A DNA stretch of 64,000 bases from Microlunatus phosphovorus NM-1 (GTDB lineage: Bacteria > Actinomycetota > Actinomycetes > Propionibacteriales > Propionibacteriaceae): NCBI RefSeq assembly GCF_000270245.1, contig NC_015635.1, positions 2,728,001 to 2,792,000 of the forward strand, read 5' to 3'. Below are positions 32,856 through 42,096 of the stretch, in pieces. The notes beneath the pieces were generated by a model that ran no database searches, was not told the origin of the DNA, and saw nothing but the letters and a program-made list of their open reading frames with translations. Numbering within the stretch: the stretch's first letter is position 1; each line of letters starts with the position of its first letter. Made by a program: the position numbers and the translations under genes.

Positions 32856-34174
32856 GGCCTCAACGCCGCGAAGACGTCGGCAAGGGCGGGACGTAGGTGC
32901 GCCTCACGACTGCGTCGCGCGCCGTACTCGGCCGCCGCCGCGAAGTGCCGTTCGCCCTGAGCCATGTCATCGAGGGCCTCGAGCATGGCGGCGGACAGCG
33001 CGCGCTCGGAATAGTCGCGGGCATCGTGCCAGCGCGGGTAGCCGTCCAGAATGCGCCGAGCATCATGCTGGGCATCCAGCATGGAGACGATCGGCAGCCC
33101 GGTCGCGACGTATTCGTAGACCTTTCCTGACGTCACCATGGCCGATCCTTCCTTCAAGAAGACCAGCACGTCGGCCTCCGCGTACACCTGTGTGATCTGG
33201 TGCTTGGGGGTGCGACCAGTCAGTATCAGGCCATCACGGGCGTACTCATCGGCAATGGCGGTCTGCTCGGCCGTCAGGTGGCCACCGTGGCCGAACGAAC
33301 CGACCACCCGGAGCTCGGCGTCGGAGAGCTCAGCCGAGCGATGTCGAGCGATGCGCCAGGCCTCGGCCAGCAGCCGCAGTGGAAATGTCGAACTCACGGT
33401 GCCCACGTAGGTGTACACCAGGCGAGAGCCTGGCCGACGGTCGCGGTGGATCTGGTCGATATCCAGAAACCGCGGATCCCAACCGTTCTCCACGACCGCG
33501 ATCCGGTCGGCGTACTGCGGAAACCGCTCGCGATGCCACTGTGCGATCGGCTCGTTCACGAACCACATCCGTAGTGCGCGGGAGAGGGCGAACTCAAGCC
33601 AAGGCAGGGTCTGGTCAGCCAACGGAGCGGGCTCGCCGGTATAGACGTTGAGCAGCCAGCTATCCCGATCATCGAGCACGAACGGGATGCCGTAGTCGAC
33701 GCTCAGCCGTAGCGGCACGGTGTAGTCGACGTAGGGGTTTCCGGTCGCGATCACCAGGTCGATGGGGTCCACCTCGTGGATCCGGGCGGCCGCTGCCTCG
33801 GCACGGGGCTGCCAAGTCGAGTAGACCAGTTCAGGGAACGACTGAGTCTGGTCGTCGCGAACTCTGGCAGCCCACCGCTTCGGCCTTCGGATGCGCGCGT
33901 TCGGCCACCGATTCAGCAGGGGGTCGCGCTCCAGCGGGTCCATGGCCACCCGGACCACCCGCACACTGTCGGCCACGTCGTCCAGCAGGGTGCGGTCACC
34001 GCCGATGATGAGATCGAAGGTGTCCAGGTCGGCTGTCAACACCGTCACTCTGTGGCCGGCCCGGACGAGCTCCGCCACCGTTGCCAGCGGTCGATAGACC
34101 CCGGGACCCTGGTGTGGTGCGAAGGCCCACGCCACGTACAGCACATGCCGCGGCTCGTGGAACCGCTGATCCAT
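32852..34174 (-). CDS. Glycosyltransferase, GT4-like
   Basis: A 440-residue GT-B glycosyltransferase. The N-terminal domain starts VLYVAWAFAPHQGPGVYRPL and has VTVLTADLDTFD and DLVIATGNPYVDYTVPLRL. The C-terminal domain has the hinge RLVYTYVGTVSSTFPLRLL, LILTGRTPKHQITQVYAEAD and the donor-site VTSGKVYEYVATGLPIVSM. The open frame continues 180 codons upstream across the acyltransferase gene, but the ATG at 34174 has GAGAGGG seven bases before it and begins the fold, so it was chosen. The gap to the acyltransferase gene is 38 bases. Acceptor and donor are unknown. Confidence 0.87.
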   Translation of the reverse strand: MDQRFHEPRHVLYVAWAFAPHQGPGVYRPLATVAELVRAGHRVTVLTADLDTFDLIIGGDRTLLDDVADSVRVVRVAMDPLERDPLLNRWPNARIRRPKRWAARVRDDQTQSFPELVYSTWQPRAEAAAARIHEVDPIDLVIATGNPYVDYTVPLRLSVDYGIPFVLDDRDSWLLNVYTGEPAPLADQTLPWLEFALSRALRMWFVNEPIAQWHRERFPQYADRIAVVENGWDPRFLDIDQIHRDRRPGSRLVYTYVGTVSSTFPLRLLAEAWRIARHRSAELSDAELRVVGSFGHGGHLTAEQTAIADEYARDGLILTGRTPKHQITQVYAEADVLVFLKEGSAMVTSGKVYEYVATGLPIVSMLDAQHDARRILDGYPRWHDARDYSERALSAAMLEALDDMAQGERHFAAAAEYGARRSREAHLRPALADVFAALRP

Positions 34175-34212
34175 CGATGCCCTCTCGCCGTGGAACCCGC
34201 CAAGTTGTGTTC

Positions 34213-35367
34213 TCAAACTAACCGTCGCACCAGCGGGATCTGCCGAAGCAGGATAGCAAGTACGAAACTGACGACCAGCACCAATCCGAGACGCCCGAGC
34301 AGTTCGACGACACTGCCCGCGGCCGGGGTTCCACCGACGAACGGAAGGTCGTAGGAGACCGTGAGGACGGCAAGATGGAGCGCGAACACCCCAAGCGTGA
34401 CCTGGCCCAGAAGTTGCCCGAGCTCGGCCGGACGACCGCGGACAGTCCAGCCCAGCGCCCGACCCCGCCGCAACACCGCCTGACCCACGAGGAACACCAA
34501 CGCCGCGTAGAGCTGGACTCCGAGCGAGTAGTAGCCGCCGAACAACCCGCTGAACCACCAGGGCACATCCGGACGCCGGAACATCCACACGATTGCTGCC
34601 GTGATCGCCACGCAGGCCAGCACGGCGATCACCACCGCGATCCGGTGCAACACGATTCCCCGTAGTCCCCAGCCCAGCAGATAGACGCCGACGTAGGGGA
34701 GCCACCAGGTCCACGGAGACTCGATCCAGACGACCGGCGCGTCACGAATGGTGACGGTGAGCGGGCTGAGGGCGGACATGGAGACCGCGATCGCCGCTCC
34801 GATCAGCACCGCTCGACGGCTGGACCGAGCGATCCAAGCCACCAACACCGGTGTCACCACAGCCAGACCGAGCACGATCCAGAAGAAGTACAAGGCGGTG
34901 AACAGCTGGCCGCGCAAGGTGAGTCTGACCGCCGATTGCCAGGGCACCTCGTGGCCTAGATAGAGCACCCGGAAACCCCAATAGAAGAGGTGCCAGAACA
35001 CGATCGCAGGCACCAGCCGCAACGCACGTCGGCGCAAGAAGTCGCCGTCACCGCGATAGCGTGAGGGCGCCAGGAGCAGCGCACCGCTGAGCATCACGAA
35101 GATCGGCACCGTGAAGTTGAAGCCGCGGTTCAACAGGATGGCCAACATGCCGACCGTCGTCGACCGTGCGTCGGGCCGGATCGCCGTGGCACCCGTCACG
35201 TGGATGGTCACCACACCACAGATGGCGAACACACGCATCCAGGAGACCCAATCGATCCGTCCTGACTCAATGGCGATCGAGAAGAAGCGGCGCGCCGTCG
35301 GCCGGGCTGCCGGCTGCGGCGCTGGCTCGTCGGTTCCGGAGCCGTAGGTCTCGGGGTCGTCACTCAT
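34213..35367 (-). CDS. Acyltransferase family 3 membrane protein
   Basis: A 384-residue, roughly ten-helix integral membrane protein of the AT3 (OafA/WecH-like) type that O-acetylates or otherwise acylates surface sugars. The motif WVSWMRVFAICGVVTIHVTG near residue 40 contains the conserved R and catalytic H of AT3 helix 1, followed by NRGFNFTVPIFVMLSGALLL and RRRALRLVPAIVFW. The N-terminal ~35 residues are a polar cytoplasmic tail. The ATG at 35367 precedes the tail; a long upstream frame overlaps the divergent GT2 gene and was rejected. It is probably the first gene of the leftward glycosyltransferase operon. Confidence 0.88.
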   Translation of the reverse strand: MSDDPETYGSGTDEPAPQPAARPTARRFFSIAIESGRIDWVSWMRVFAICGVVTIHVTGATAIRPDARSTTVGMLAILLNRGFNFTVPIFVMLSGALLLAPSRYRGDGDFLRRRALRLVPAIVFWHLFYWGFRVLYLGHEVPWQSAVRLTLRGQLFTALYFFWIVLGLAVVTPVLVAWIARSSRRAVLIGAAIAVSMSALSPLTVTIRDAPVVWIESPWTWWLPYVGVYLLGWGLRGIVLHRIAVVIAVLACVAITAAIVWMFRRPDVPWWFSGLFGGYYSLGVQLYAALVFLVGQAVLRRGRALGWTVRGRPAELGQLLGQVTLGVFALHLAVLTVSYDLPFVGGTPAAGSVVELLGRLGLVLVVSFVLAILLRQIPLVRRLV

Positions 35368-35463
35368 CGAGGCACATGCTAATGGCCGACATCCGAACGA
35401 AGGCCGTGCAACTAGACTGCCCAAGGCACGGGGGACACCGACACCGGCGACGAGGGGGCGTGG

Positions 35464-36396
35464 ATGTACGAGGGCCTGCGGGTCGCAGTTGTCGTACCAG
35501 CCTTCCGGGAACGCGAGCACATCGCTCACGTCATCACCACCATGCCCGCCACCGTCGACCACATCGTGGTGGTGGACGATGCGAGTCCGGACGACACTTT
35601 CGAGGTGGCCGTGGCGGTGAATGACGCACGCACCGAAGTGCTGCGGCACGAGCGCAACAAAGGGGTCGGCGGCTCCATCGTCACCGGTCACCGACGGGCT
35701 CTCGAGCTAGGTGCCGACATCTGCGTGGTGATGGCCGGTGATGGCCAGATGGACCCCGAGCAACTCCCCCGGCTGCTGACACCGCTGGCGGAGCAGGGAT
35801 ACGCCTTCGCGAAGGCCAACCGCTTCTACTCCGCGACAAGCTACACCGGCATGCCGACCCACCGTGTCGTGGGCAATCTGGTGTTGACGTTCCTCACCAA
35901 GGCCGCCTCTGGCTACTGGAATCTGGTGGACCCGCAGAACGGCTATACGGCGATCACTCGGGACTGCCTGGAGCGACTCCCGTTGGACCGGCTGGCCGAG
36001 CGCTACGAGTTCGAGAACGACCAGCTGATCTGGCTGAACATCCTCGACGCGCGCGCGATCGACGTCCCCATTCCGGCCCGTTACGGCCGCGAGGTGTCCA
36101 GCATCAAACTGCACGCCGTCGTACCTCGGCTCCTGCTCCTGCTCTTCCGTGGCTTCTGGCGCAGGGTTTGGCACAAATACGTTCTCTGGTCGTTCTCTCC
36201 CGTCGCGTTGATGTTGTTCGCCGGCAGCCTGCTCGTGCTGCTCGGCACCGTGGTCGGCGTCTGGGCGATGCTGGCCAGCGTGGGACCGTCCGAGGCGAGC
36301 ACCGGCACGTGGCTGTTGGCGGTCGCACCGACGCTGGTGGGCATCCAGCTGCTGGTGCAGTCGCTCGTGCTGGATATCCAGGCGACCCCGAAGTGA
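35464..36396 (+). CDS. GT2 polyprenyl-phosphate sugar transferase with C-terminal membrane helices
   Basis: A 310-residue DPM1/GtrB-like enzyme predicted to load a sugar onto polyprenol phosphate on the cytoplasmic side. The GT2 domain has VAVVVPAFREREHI, VVVDDASPDDTF and VMAGDGQMDPEQLP in place of the usual DADLQ. Two membrane helices occupy ~235-305. Its GTGA end overlaps the GtrA-like gene, and this pairing is typical of GtrA/GtrB-type systems in which the lipid-linked sugar is then flipped outward. The ATG at 35464 follows GAGGGGG. Confidence 0.88.
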   Translation: MYEGLRVAVVVPAFREREHIAHVITTMPATVDHIVVVDDASPDDTFEVAVAVNDARTEVLRHERNKGVGGSIVTGHRRALELGADICVVMAGDGQMDPEQLPRLLTPLAEQGYAFAKANRFYSATSYTGMPTHRVVGNLVLTFLTKAASGYWNLVDPQNGYTAITRDCLERLPLDRLAERYEFENDQLIWLNILDARAIDVPIPARYGREVSSIKLHAVVPRLLLLLFRGFWRRVWHKYVLWSFSPVALMLFAGSLLVLLGTVVGVWAMLASVGPSEASTGTWLLAVAPTLVGIQLLVQSLVLDIQATPK

Positions 36397-36959
36397 GCCG
36401 CCTCGGTGTTGTCCGCGCCCATCGCCAACTGCTCGCCTTTCTGATCGTCGGTCTGGCGAGTGCCGCGATCGACGCCGGGGTGTTCCTACTGCTGAATCGG
36501 CTGGGAGTGCCTCCCGCGCCCGCGTCGGCGGCGAGCTTCTGTGCGGCCTTCGCCGTCAACTACCGAGGCAACCGCGACCTCGTCTTCAGCGCCGGGCGAA
36601 TCCCCGGGGCGCTGCGCCGCTACGTCATGCTGGTGATCGGCAATCTGGGCGTGAGCGCCGGTGGGGTCGCTGGGCTCGTCGTCATCGGTGCCCCGCCGGT
36701 CGTCGCCAAGCTGAGCACCATGGTCCTCGTCGCGGCGATCAACTTCCTGCTGCTCCGTCGGTGGGTCTTTGCGACTCGATCGCCGGATCGTGCGCGGAGC
36801 TTCCCTGGGCACTCGGCGCGGCAAGCTCCCGATCAGCCCGGAGAGCAGGCTGCTGCCCCTTCTGCGGTTCCCCCGCCGGGTGAGGCTGCGGTCGCCCAGC
36901 TTCCGGATCATCGGGTGAGTCCGGTTGCCGAGCCACCCTCGACGCGAGACTGGACATGA
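36393..36959 (+). CDS. GtrA-like membrane protein (putative lipid-linked sugar flippase)
   Basis: A 188-residue protein with four TM helices in residues ~15-130. The GtrA signature is FLIVGLASAAIDAGVFLLLN and FAVNYRGNRDLVFS ... INFLLLRRWVF. GtrA proteins are proposed to flip polyprenyl-phosphate sugars made by the partner GT2, encoded immediately upstream with a 4-base overlap. The start is the GTG inside the previous gene's stop. The last ~60 residues are Pro/Ala/Gln-rich and lie antisense to the end of the next gene over 221 bases, so the tail may have been added late by loss of an original stop. Confidence 0.86.
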   Translation: MSRLGVVRAHRQLLAFLIVGLASAAIDAGVFLLLNRLGVPPAPASAASFCAAFAVNYRGNRDLVFSAGRIPGALRRYVMLVIGNLGVSAGGVAGLVVIGAPPVVAKLSTMVLVAAINFLLLRRWVFATRSPDRARSFPGHSARQAPDQPGEQAAAPSAVPPPGEAAVAQLPDHRVSPVAEPPSTRDWT

Positions 36960-38073
36960 GCAGCGCGACCGAGACGGCGTAGCAGACCAGGCCCGGCATC
37001 GCGTAGCGGAACGCGGTCGGTGTGCCGTTGGTGATTCCGTAGAGCGCGGTGCCGGCGACCGCACCGATGAGCAAGTGGGTCTCGGCCCGCCGCCAGAAGA
37101 CCACGCTGGACACGATGCTCAGCGTGATCAGCACGAGCAGCGCGCGATCCGACTGGGCAAAGAACACCAAGTCGGTACGTAGGATCTTCCAGGCCAACCT
37201 CGGTGTGCCGAGCAGCGCCTCGGTCAGGTTGTCCGCACCGGTCTTGGCCTTGAACTGGTCCAGCTGGGAGAACGTGGGGAACAACCTGGTCTGCAGCACC
37301 TGGGTGGCCAACGCGGTGATGGCGACCGAAAGCGCCGGCACCGCCCACCTGTTGCTGCGGCGCCGCAGGAGCAGTGCCGCCAGCCAGGCGACGACGAGCG
37401 AACCGGCCACGATGAACGTGGCCTGGCGGGTGAACGCCGAGATGACGGTCAGCACAACCATCCAGGCAACAGGTCCCGACCCTGGACGCCGCACGTACCG
37501 CCACGCAGCGACCAGGGTCAACGCCCCCCAGAGCGCCGACAGCGACTCGGTCAGCATCGCCGAGCCGTAGAACATGATCTGCGAACTGCACATGATCAGC
37601 ACGACCGAACTGATCCCAGCCACGGGACCGTAACGGCGGGAGAGCGCCCACGCCAGGACCGCCATCACAGCAGCGAGCGCCAGACCCGGAACGACGACCA
37701 GCCCATCGATCCCCCAGAGCTTCACGAAGGGAACGGAGAGCGCAGGCAATACCACGCGCGGCTGCACCAGGCCCCAACCAAACAGCAACGAGACACCCGG
37801 CGACGCCCAGCCCGACTGGGCACTGAGTTCTGCCACCTGGCGCGCGGCCTCGCTCTGGCTTTCTCCACCGAACCACAACGCCATGGCGGCGTAGTACCGC
37901 GAGTCCGGTGCGAACAGCGGCTTCACCGCGACGGTCGAAACGTACGTCACGACGAAGGTGACGGCCACAACCACCCCCGCCAGGACCGTTTCCTTCGACG
38001 AGTGCGGGCGAGTCGGCTGCTCCTGCACCTGCGCCCCCGGCGAGACGTCGACCTCAGGCGGGACTCGGAACAT
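36739..38073 (-). CDS. Polytopic membrane protein, probable GT-C glycosyltransferase
   Basis: A 444-residue protein with about 10 TM helices between residues 30 and 375. An Asp-rich first loop (VKPLFAPDSRYYAAMALWFGG) resembles the acidic first extracytoplasmic loop of GT-C enzymes such as ArnT or mannosyltransferases. A lipid-linked sugar donor, perhaps that of the neighbouring GtrB/GtrA-like pair, is a reasonable guess. The last ~55 residues are a Pro/Gln/Ala-rich tail antisense to the end of the GtrA-like gene. The ATG at 38073 has AGGAG just upstream; an alternative start at 38118 lacks one. Confidence 0.8.
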   Translation of the reverse strand: MFRVPPEVDVSPGAQVQEQPTRPHSSKETVLAGVVVAVTFVVTYVSTVAVKPLFAPDSRYYAAMALWFGGESQSEAARQVAELSAQSGWASPGVSLLFGWGLVQPRVVLPALSVPFVKLWGIDGLVVVPGLALAAVMAVLAWALSRRYGPVAGISSVVLIMCSSQIMFYGSAMLTESLSALWGALTLVAAWRYVRRPGSGPVAWMVVLTVISAFTRQATFIVAGSLVVAWLAALLLRRRSNRWAVPALSVAITALATQVLQTRLFPTFSQLDQFKAKTGADNLTEALLGTPRLAWKILRTDLVFFAQSDRALLVLITLSIVSSVVFWRRAETHLLIGAVAGTALYGITNGTPTAFRYAMPGLVCYAVSVALLMSSLASRVARQPDSPDDPEAGRPQPHPAGEPQKGQQPALRADRELAAPSAQGSSAHDPAIESQRPTDGAAGS

Positions 38074-38184
38074 CGATCTCCTCGCGGGACGCTGGGCACG
38101 CAGCCTGGCTAGGAGCACAGGTCCAGCGTTGCTGGTGTGAGGCTAGCCTGCTGCAAGGTGACGAACACAGCACACCATCGTGCC

Positions 38185-38212
38185 TTGCCGACGGCACTCC
38201 GAATAGTAGGGT
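38185..38212 (+). promoter_or_regulatory. Putative promoter of the aminosugar operon
   Basis: TTGCCG (38185-38190) and TAGGGT (38207-38212) are separated by 16 bases and would start transcription about 45 bases before the aminotransferase ATG. This is the only good candidate before the four-gene operon at 38266-43379. Confidence 0.4.
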
Positions 38213-38265
38213 GACCGCCGTAGTCAGCCCCAGACCTTGCCCGGATGCCCGTAGGAGAAGCCTGC

Positions 38266-39390
38266 ATGACCGTACCCACCCCCATCCCGGCCGCGAAGCC
38301 GGTCATCGATGAGACCGATATCGAAGCAGCCGTTCGGGTGCTGCGCTCCGGCATGGTGGTGCAGGGCCCCGAGGTGAAGGCCTTCGAGGACGAGTTCGCG
38401 CCGGTCGCGAACGCGGCGCACTGCGTCGCGGTCAACTCCGGCACCTCGGCGCTGCATCTCGCGTTGCTGGCACTCGGCATCGGCCCGGGTGATGAGGTGA
38501 TCGTGCCGTCGTTCACCTTCGCGGCCACCGCCAACGCGGTCCGCCTGGTCGGCGCCGATCCGGTCTTCGTCGACATCCAGCGGGACACCTTCAACATCGA
38601 TCCGGCTGCGGTCGAGGCGGCGATCGGCCCGCGTACGGCCGCGATCATGCCGGTGCACCTCTACGGCCTTCCTGCGGACTTGCCCCGACTGACCGCCATC
38701 GCCGAACAGCACGGTCTCGCCATCGTCGAAGACGCGGCGCAGGCGCACGGCGCGGCGATCGACGGCCGTCAGGTCGGTGCCTGGGGGCAGGCCGGCTGCT
38801 TCAGCTTCTACCCCACCAAGAACATGCATTCGCTCGAGGGCGGCATGGTCAGCACCAACGATGCCGAGTTCGCCCGCCAGGTCCGGCTGCTGCGCAATCA
38901 GGGCATGGAGCAGCGCTATGCCAACGAGATCGTCGGCACCAACACCCGGTTGACCGATGTCGCCGCGGCCATCGGCCGGACTCAGCTCAGCAGGCTGCAC
39001 GGCTGGACCGAGCAGCGTCGCAGCAATGCCGCGGCCCTCGACGCCGGTCTGTCCGGTATCACCGGGGTCACCGTCCCACCGGTGCCGGACGGCCTGCGCC
39101 ACGTCTATCACCAGTACACGATCCGAGTCGTCGAGCGCGATGCGGTGTCGGCCAAGCTCGCCGCGCTCGGCATCGGGAACGCGGTCTACTACCCCACGCC
39201 GGTCCACCGGCTGCGCCCGTTCCTGGTCGACGGGGCCGCTGACCCGCGCTGGCAGTTGCCGGAGACCGAACGGGCCGCCGCCGAGGCGCTGTCCTTGCCG
39301 GTGCATCCTGCGCTGAGCGACAGCGACATCCAGCGGATCATCGACGGCGTGGCCGTCGTGGAAGCCTCGGCGGTAGCGAGCGCCTCGTGA
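38266..39390 (+). CDS. DegT/DnrJ/EryC1/StrS sugar aminotransferase, WbpE-like
   Basis: A 374-residue PLP enzyme that aminates a keto-sugar nucleotide. Family signs are VNSGTSALHLALLALGIGPG, IVPSFTFAATANAVRLVGA, the VEDAAQAHGA motif with the PLP-stacking residues, and the Schiff-base Lys in CFSFYPTKNMHSLEGG. The C-terminus reads YYPTPVHRLRPF. The start was set at the ATG at 38266 behind AGGAGAAG; an ATG seven codons earlier lacks a site. Its stop overlaps the Gfo/Idh/MocA gene (GTGA). With that neighbour, the sugar dehydrogenase and the LbetaH acetyltransferase, it fits WbpE, which makes the 3-amino group of UDP-2-acetamido-3-amino-glucuronate. Confidence 0.9.
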   Translation: MTVPTPIPAAKPVIDETDIEAAVRVLRSGMVVQGPEVKAFEDEFAPVANAAHCVAVNSGTSALHLALLALGIGPGDEVIVPSFTFAATANAVRLVGADPVFVDIQRDTFNIDPAAVEAAIGPRTAAIMPVHLYGLPADLPRLTAIAEQHGLAIVEDAAQAHGAAIDGRQVGAWGQAGCFSFYPTKNMHSLEGGMVSTNDAEFARQVRLLRNQGMEQRYANEIVGTNTRLTDVAAAIGRTQLSRLHGWTEQRRSNAAALDAGLSGITGVTVPPVPDGLRHVYHQYTIRVVERDAVSAKLAALGIGNAVYYPTPVHRLRPFLVDGAADPRWQLPETERAAAEALSLPVHPALSDSDIQRIIDGVAVVEASAVASAS

Positions 39391-40382
39391 GCAGAGCAGT
39401 TCTGCGGGCAGGCATGATCGGGCTTGGCTCGATGGGTCGCAATCACGCGCGGGTGCTCGGGCAGCTTCCCGGCGTCGAGCTGGTCGGGATCGCCGATCCG
39501 ATGCTGGAGGGCCGTACCACCTCCACCGCCCCCATCGTCGGGACCGTCGACGAGCTGATAGAGCTCGGCCTGGACTATGCCGTGGTCGCCTGCCCCACCG
39601 GACTGCACGAGGAGGTCGGCCTGCAGCTCGCCGACGCGGGTGTCTGTGCCCTGATCGAGAAGCCTCTGGCGCACTCCGACGAGGCGGCTCGCCGGCTGGC
39701 CGAGGCGTTTGCCACCAAGGGACTGATCGCCGGCGTCGGCCACATCGAGCGTTACAACCCGGCGCTACGCAACCTCAAGGCCCGGCTGGCCGCCGGCGAT
39801 CTGGGCGAGGTCTATCAAGTCATCACCCGGCGCCAGGGACCCTTCCCCGCGCGGATCGCCGATGTCGGTGTGGTGAAGGACCTGGCCACCCATGACATCG
39901 ACCTCACCGGCTGGGTGACCCAGCAGGACTACGTGTCGGTGGCCGCCCAGACCTCGCGCCGCAGCGGTCGGGCGCATGAGGATCTGGTCGCCGTGGTGGC
40001 CGAGCTGTCCGACGGCACCCCGGTCAACCACCTGGTCAACTGGCTGACCCCGTTCAAGGAGCGGCAGACCGTGGTGACCGGCGAACGGGGCGCGTTCGTC
40101 GCCGACACCTTGACCGCCGATCTGACCTTCTACGCGAACGGGGCGGTGAGCAGCGAATGGGAGGCGGTGCGCAACTTCCGGGGAGTCGCCGAGGGCGACA
40201 TGACCAGGTATGCCATCTCCCGCCGTGAGCCCCTGATGGTCGAACACGAGCACTTCCGCGACGCGTTGCTGGGTCTCAGCGACGACATCGTGACCTTGGC
40301 GGAGGGGCTGCGTACGGTGGAGATCTCGACTGCGATCTTGGCGGCGGCCGACCAGGGCGTGACGATCTCCATCAAACGCTGA
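39387..40382 (+). CDS. Gfo/Idh/MocA oxidoreductase, WbpB-like
   Basis: A 331-residue NAD(P)-dependent sugar oxidoreductase. The Rossmann motif is GMIGLGSMGRNHARVL at the N-terminus, the typical EKPLAHS motif is near residue 92, and GVGHIERYNPALRNLKARL follows. Its role is inferred from operon position: directly downstream of the aminotransferase (4-base overlap), as wbpB sits with wbpE, where it oxidises C3 of UDP-N-acetylglucosaminuronate before transamination. The start is GTG within the overlap. The next gene follows after 7 bases. Confidence 0.88.
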   Translation: MSRAVLRAGMIGLGSMGRNHARVLGQLPGVELVGIADPMLEGRTTSTAPIVGTVDELIELGLDYAVVACPTGLHEEVGLQLADAGVCALIEKPLAHSDEAARRLAEAFATKGLIAGVGHIERYNPALRNLKARLAAGDLGEVYQVITRRQGPFPARIADVGVVKDLATHDIDLTGWVTQQDYVSVAAQTSRRSGRAHEDLVAVVAELSDGTPVNHLVNWLTPFKERQTVVTGERGAFVADTLTADLTFYANGAVSSEWEAVRNFRGVAEGDMTRYAISRREPLMVEHEHFRDALLGLSDDIVTLAEGLRTVEISTAILAAADQGVTISIKR

Positions 40383-40389
40383 CCCGGCC

Positions 40390-42096
40390 GTGACAGTAGA
40401 CAGCGCGGTCTCCCCGACCGTTCCCGACGCCACTGATGCCGCAGGCGTCCCAGACGTCTCGGTGATCATCCCCGTCTACAACACCCTCCCCTACCTTCGC
40501 CCGTGTGTGCAGTCGGTGCTGACCCAGAGCATCGGGGCCGACCGCCTGGAGATCATTGCGGTGGACGACGGTTCCACCGATGGGAGCGGCGAGCTCCTGG
40601 ACGAGTTCGCGGCCTCGCATCCTGGAACGCTGCGGGTGATCCACCAAGAGGACAACTCAGGCGGACCGGCCGCGCCGTGCAATCGTGGCCTGGAGTGCGC
40701 CACCGGACGGTGGGTCTTCTTCCTCGGCGCCGACGACTACCTGTCGCCGACCGCGTTGGAGCGGCTGGTGAGCCGGGGGGACGAATGGCAGTCCGACGTG
40801 ATCTTCGGCACGATGCAGGGTGAGAACGGCCGATTCGTGGATCAACGCATCTACCGCCGGACTGCCAAGGACGTCGACCTCGGCGGCTCGGCGCTGTGCT
40901 ACTCGTTGTCCAACACCAAGCTCTTCCGTCGCGCGCTGCTGGAGCAGCACCAGATCCGGTACGCGCTCGATCTCCGGGTCGGCAGCGATCAGCCGTTCAC
41001 GGTCGAGGCCCTCGCTCAGGCGTCGCGGATCTCGGTGCTGACCGACCAGGTGTACTACTACGCGGTGAAGCGTGACGACGCGACCAACATCACCTACTCC
41101 ACGCCGTGGCACACCCGGCTGGCCGATGTCACCGCGATCATCGAGCACATCGCAGCCGTGCTGCCGCCAGGCCCCGTCCGCGATGCCATCTTGACCCGCC
41201 ATTTCACGATGGAGCTGGGCAAGCTGGTGCGACTGGATCTTCCGGGTCTTCCGGCGGCGGACCAGCGCCAGCTCAGCTCCGGGATCCAGCAGCTGGTCAC
41301 GCAGTTCTGGACGCCGGGGCTGCAGCAGCGGATGGGGGTTCTCGCCCGTCTTCGCATCGAACTGGTCGCCTCCGATCAGCTCGACCTGCTGCAGCGGGTG
41401 CTCGACTACCACGCGGCCTGCGCCGACCGGGGTGACTCGCCACCGCTGGTGCTCCGCGCCGGAACGGCCTACGTCTGGTATCCGGGGTTCGACCAGCCGA
41501 CGACGGACCCAAGCTGGTATCAACTGCACTCGGAGAATCTGAGCAAGCGACTCCGAACAGCAGCCCAGGTGTCCCGAGCCGCATTCTCGGGGCACTCCCT
41601 ACGCCTCGAAGGACGGCTCGGGGTCACCGCCGACAGCGGCCCCTTCGCTCGTCTCGTGCTGCGGCCGACACCACCTGGCGCCAAGCCGGCGCCGGTTCGC
41701 CGCCTGCTCGACGCAGGGTTCACCGATCCCACCGCTGAGACCACCGCCGGCTGGTCGTCGCTGGAGCTCAGCACCGAACGGGCCGGTGACCGCGCAAGTT
41801 TCCGCACCGTCCTCGATCTCTCCGCGGTGCTGAAGTCACTCGGGGACAGCGCACAGGACCACTCGGTCGAGGTCCAGCTCCTGGTCGGCCAGCATCGCTA
41901 CGACGTGCCGGCGATCGCGGAGATCGCCGGCGATCTGACCTCCGAGGCAGTGATCGGCCCGATCCATCGGTCGACCGCGGCCCGGCTCCACTCCGTTGGC
42001 TCGCTGGACCCGCTGATCCTCACCGTGTGTCGACGGCCGGTGTCTCGAGCCGTCAAAGCTGTGGTACGTCGAGCTCTCTCGAAAGGAACGAAGTGA
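40390..42096 (+). CDS. GT2 glycosyltransferase with long C-terminal extension
   Basis: A 568-residue protein. Residues ~20-230 are a GT-A GT2 domain with VSVIIPVYNTLPYLRPCVQSV, IAVDDGSTDGSGELLDEFA, PAAPCNRGLECATGRWVFFL and the metal-site GADDYLSP. Residues ~230-350 are helical. The last ~200 residues are beta-rich with RLEGRLGV and RTVLDLSAVL motifs that recall the accessory beta domain found in GT2-TagF fusion proteins such as the neighbour at 43997-47776. The start is GTG. Its stop overlaps the dehydrogenase ATG (TGATG). It probably adds a sugar to the polymer unit. Confidence 0.86.
   Translation: MTVDSAVSPTVPDATDAAGVPDVSVIIPVYNTLPYLRPCVQSVLTQSIGADRLEIIAVDDGSTDGSGELLDEFAASHPGTLRVIHQEDNSGGPAAPCNRGLECATGRWVFFLGADDYLSPTALERLVSRGDEWQSDVIFGTMQGENGRFVDQRIYRRTAKDVDLGGSALCYSLSNTKLFRRALLEQHQIRYALDLRVGSDQPFTVEALAQASRISVLTDQVYYYAVKRDDATNITYSTPWHTRLADVTAIIEHIAAVLPPGPVRDAILTRHFTMELGKLVRLDLPGLPAADQRQLSSGIQQLVTQFWTPGLQQRMGVLARLRIELVASDQLDLLQRVLDYHAACADRGDSPPLVLRAGTAYVWYPGFDQPTTDPSWYQLHSENLSKRLRTAAQVSRAAFSGHSLRLEGRLGVTADSGPFARLVLRPTPPGAKPAPVRRLLDAGFTDPTAETTAGWSSLELSTERAGDRASFRTVLDLSAVLKSLGDSAQDHSVEVQLLVGQHRYDVPAIAEIAGDLTSEAVIGPIHRSTAARLHSVGSLDPLILTVCRRPVSRAVKAVVRRALSKGTK

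Noticed and set aside
34175-34714. 180-codon extension of the GT4-like gene
   Set aside because: It runs through the acyltransferase gene in another frame, and the ATG at 34174 has a good ribosome site and starts the fold.
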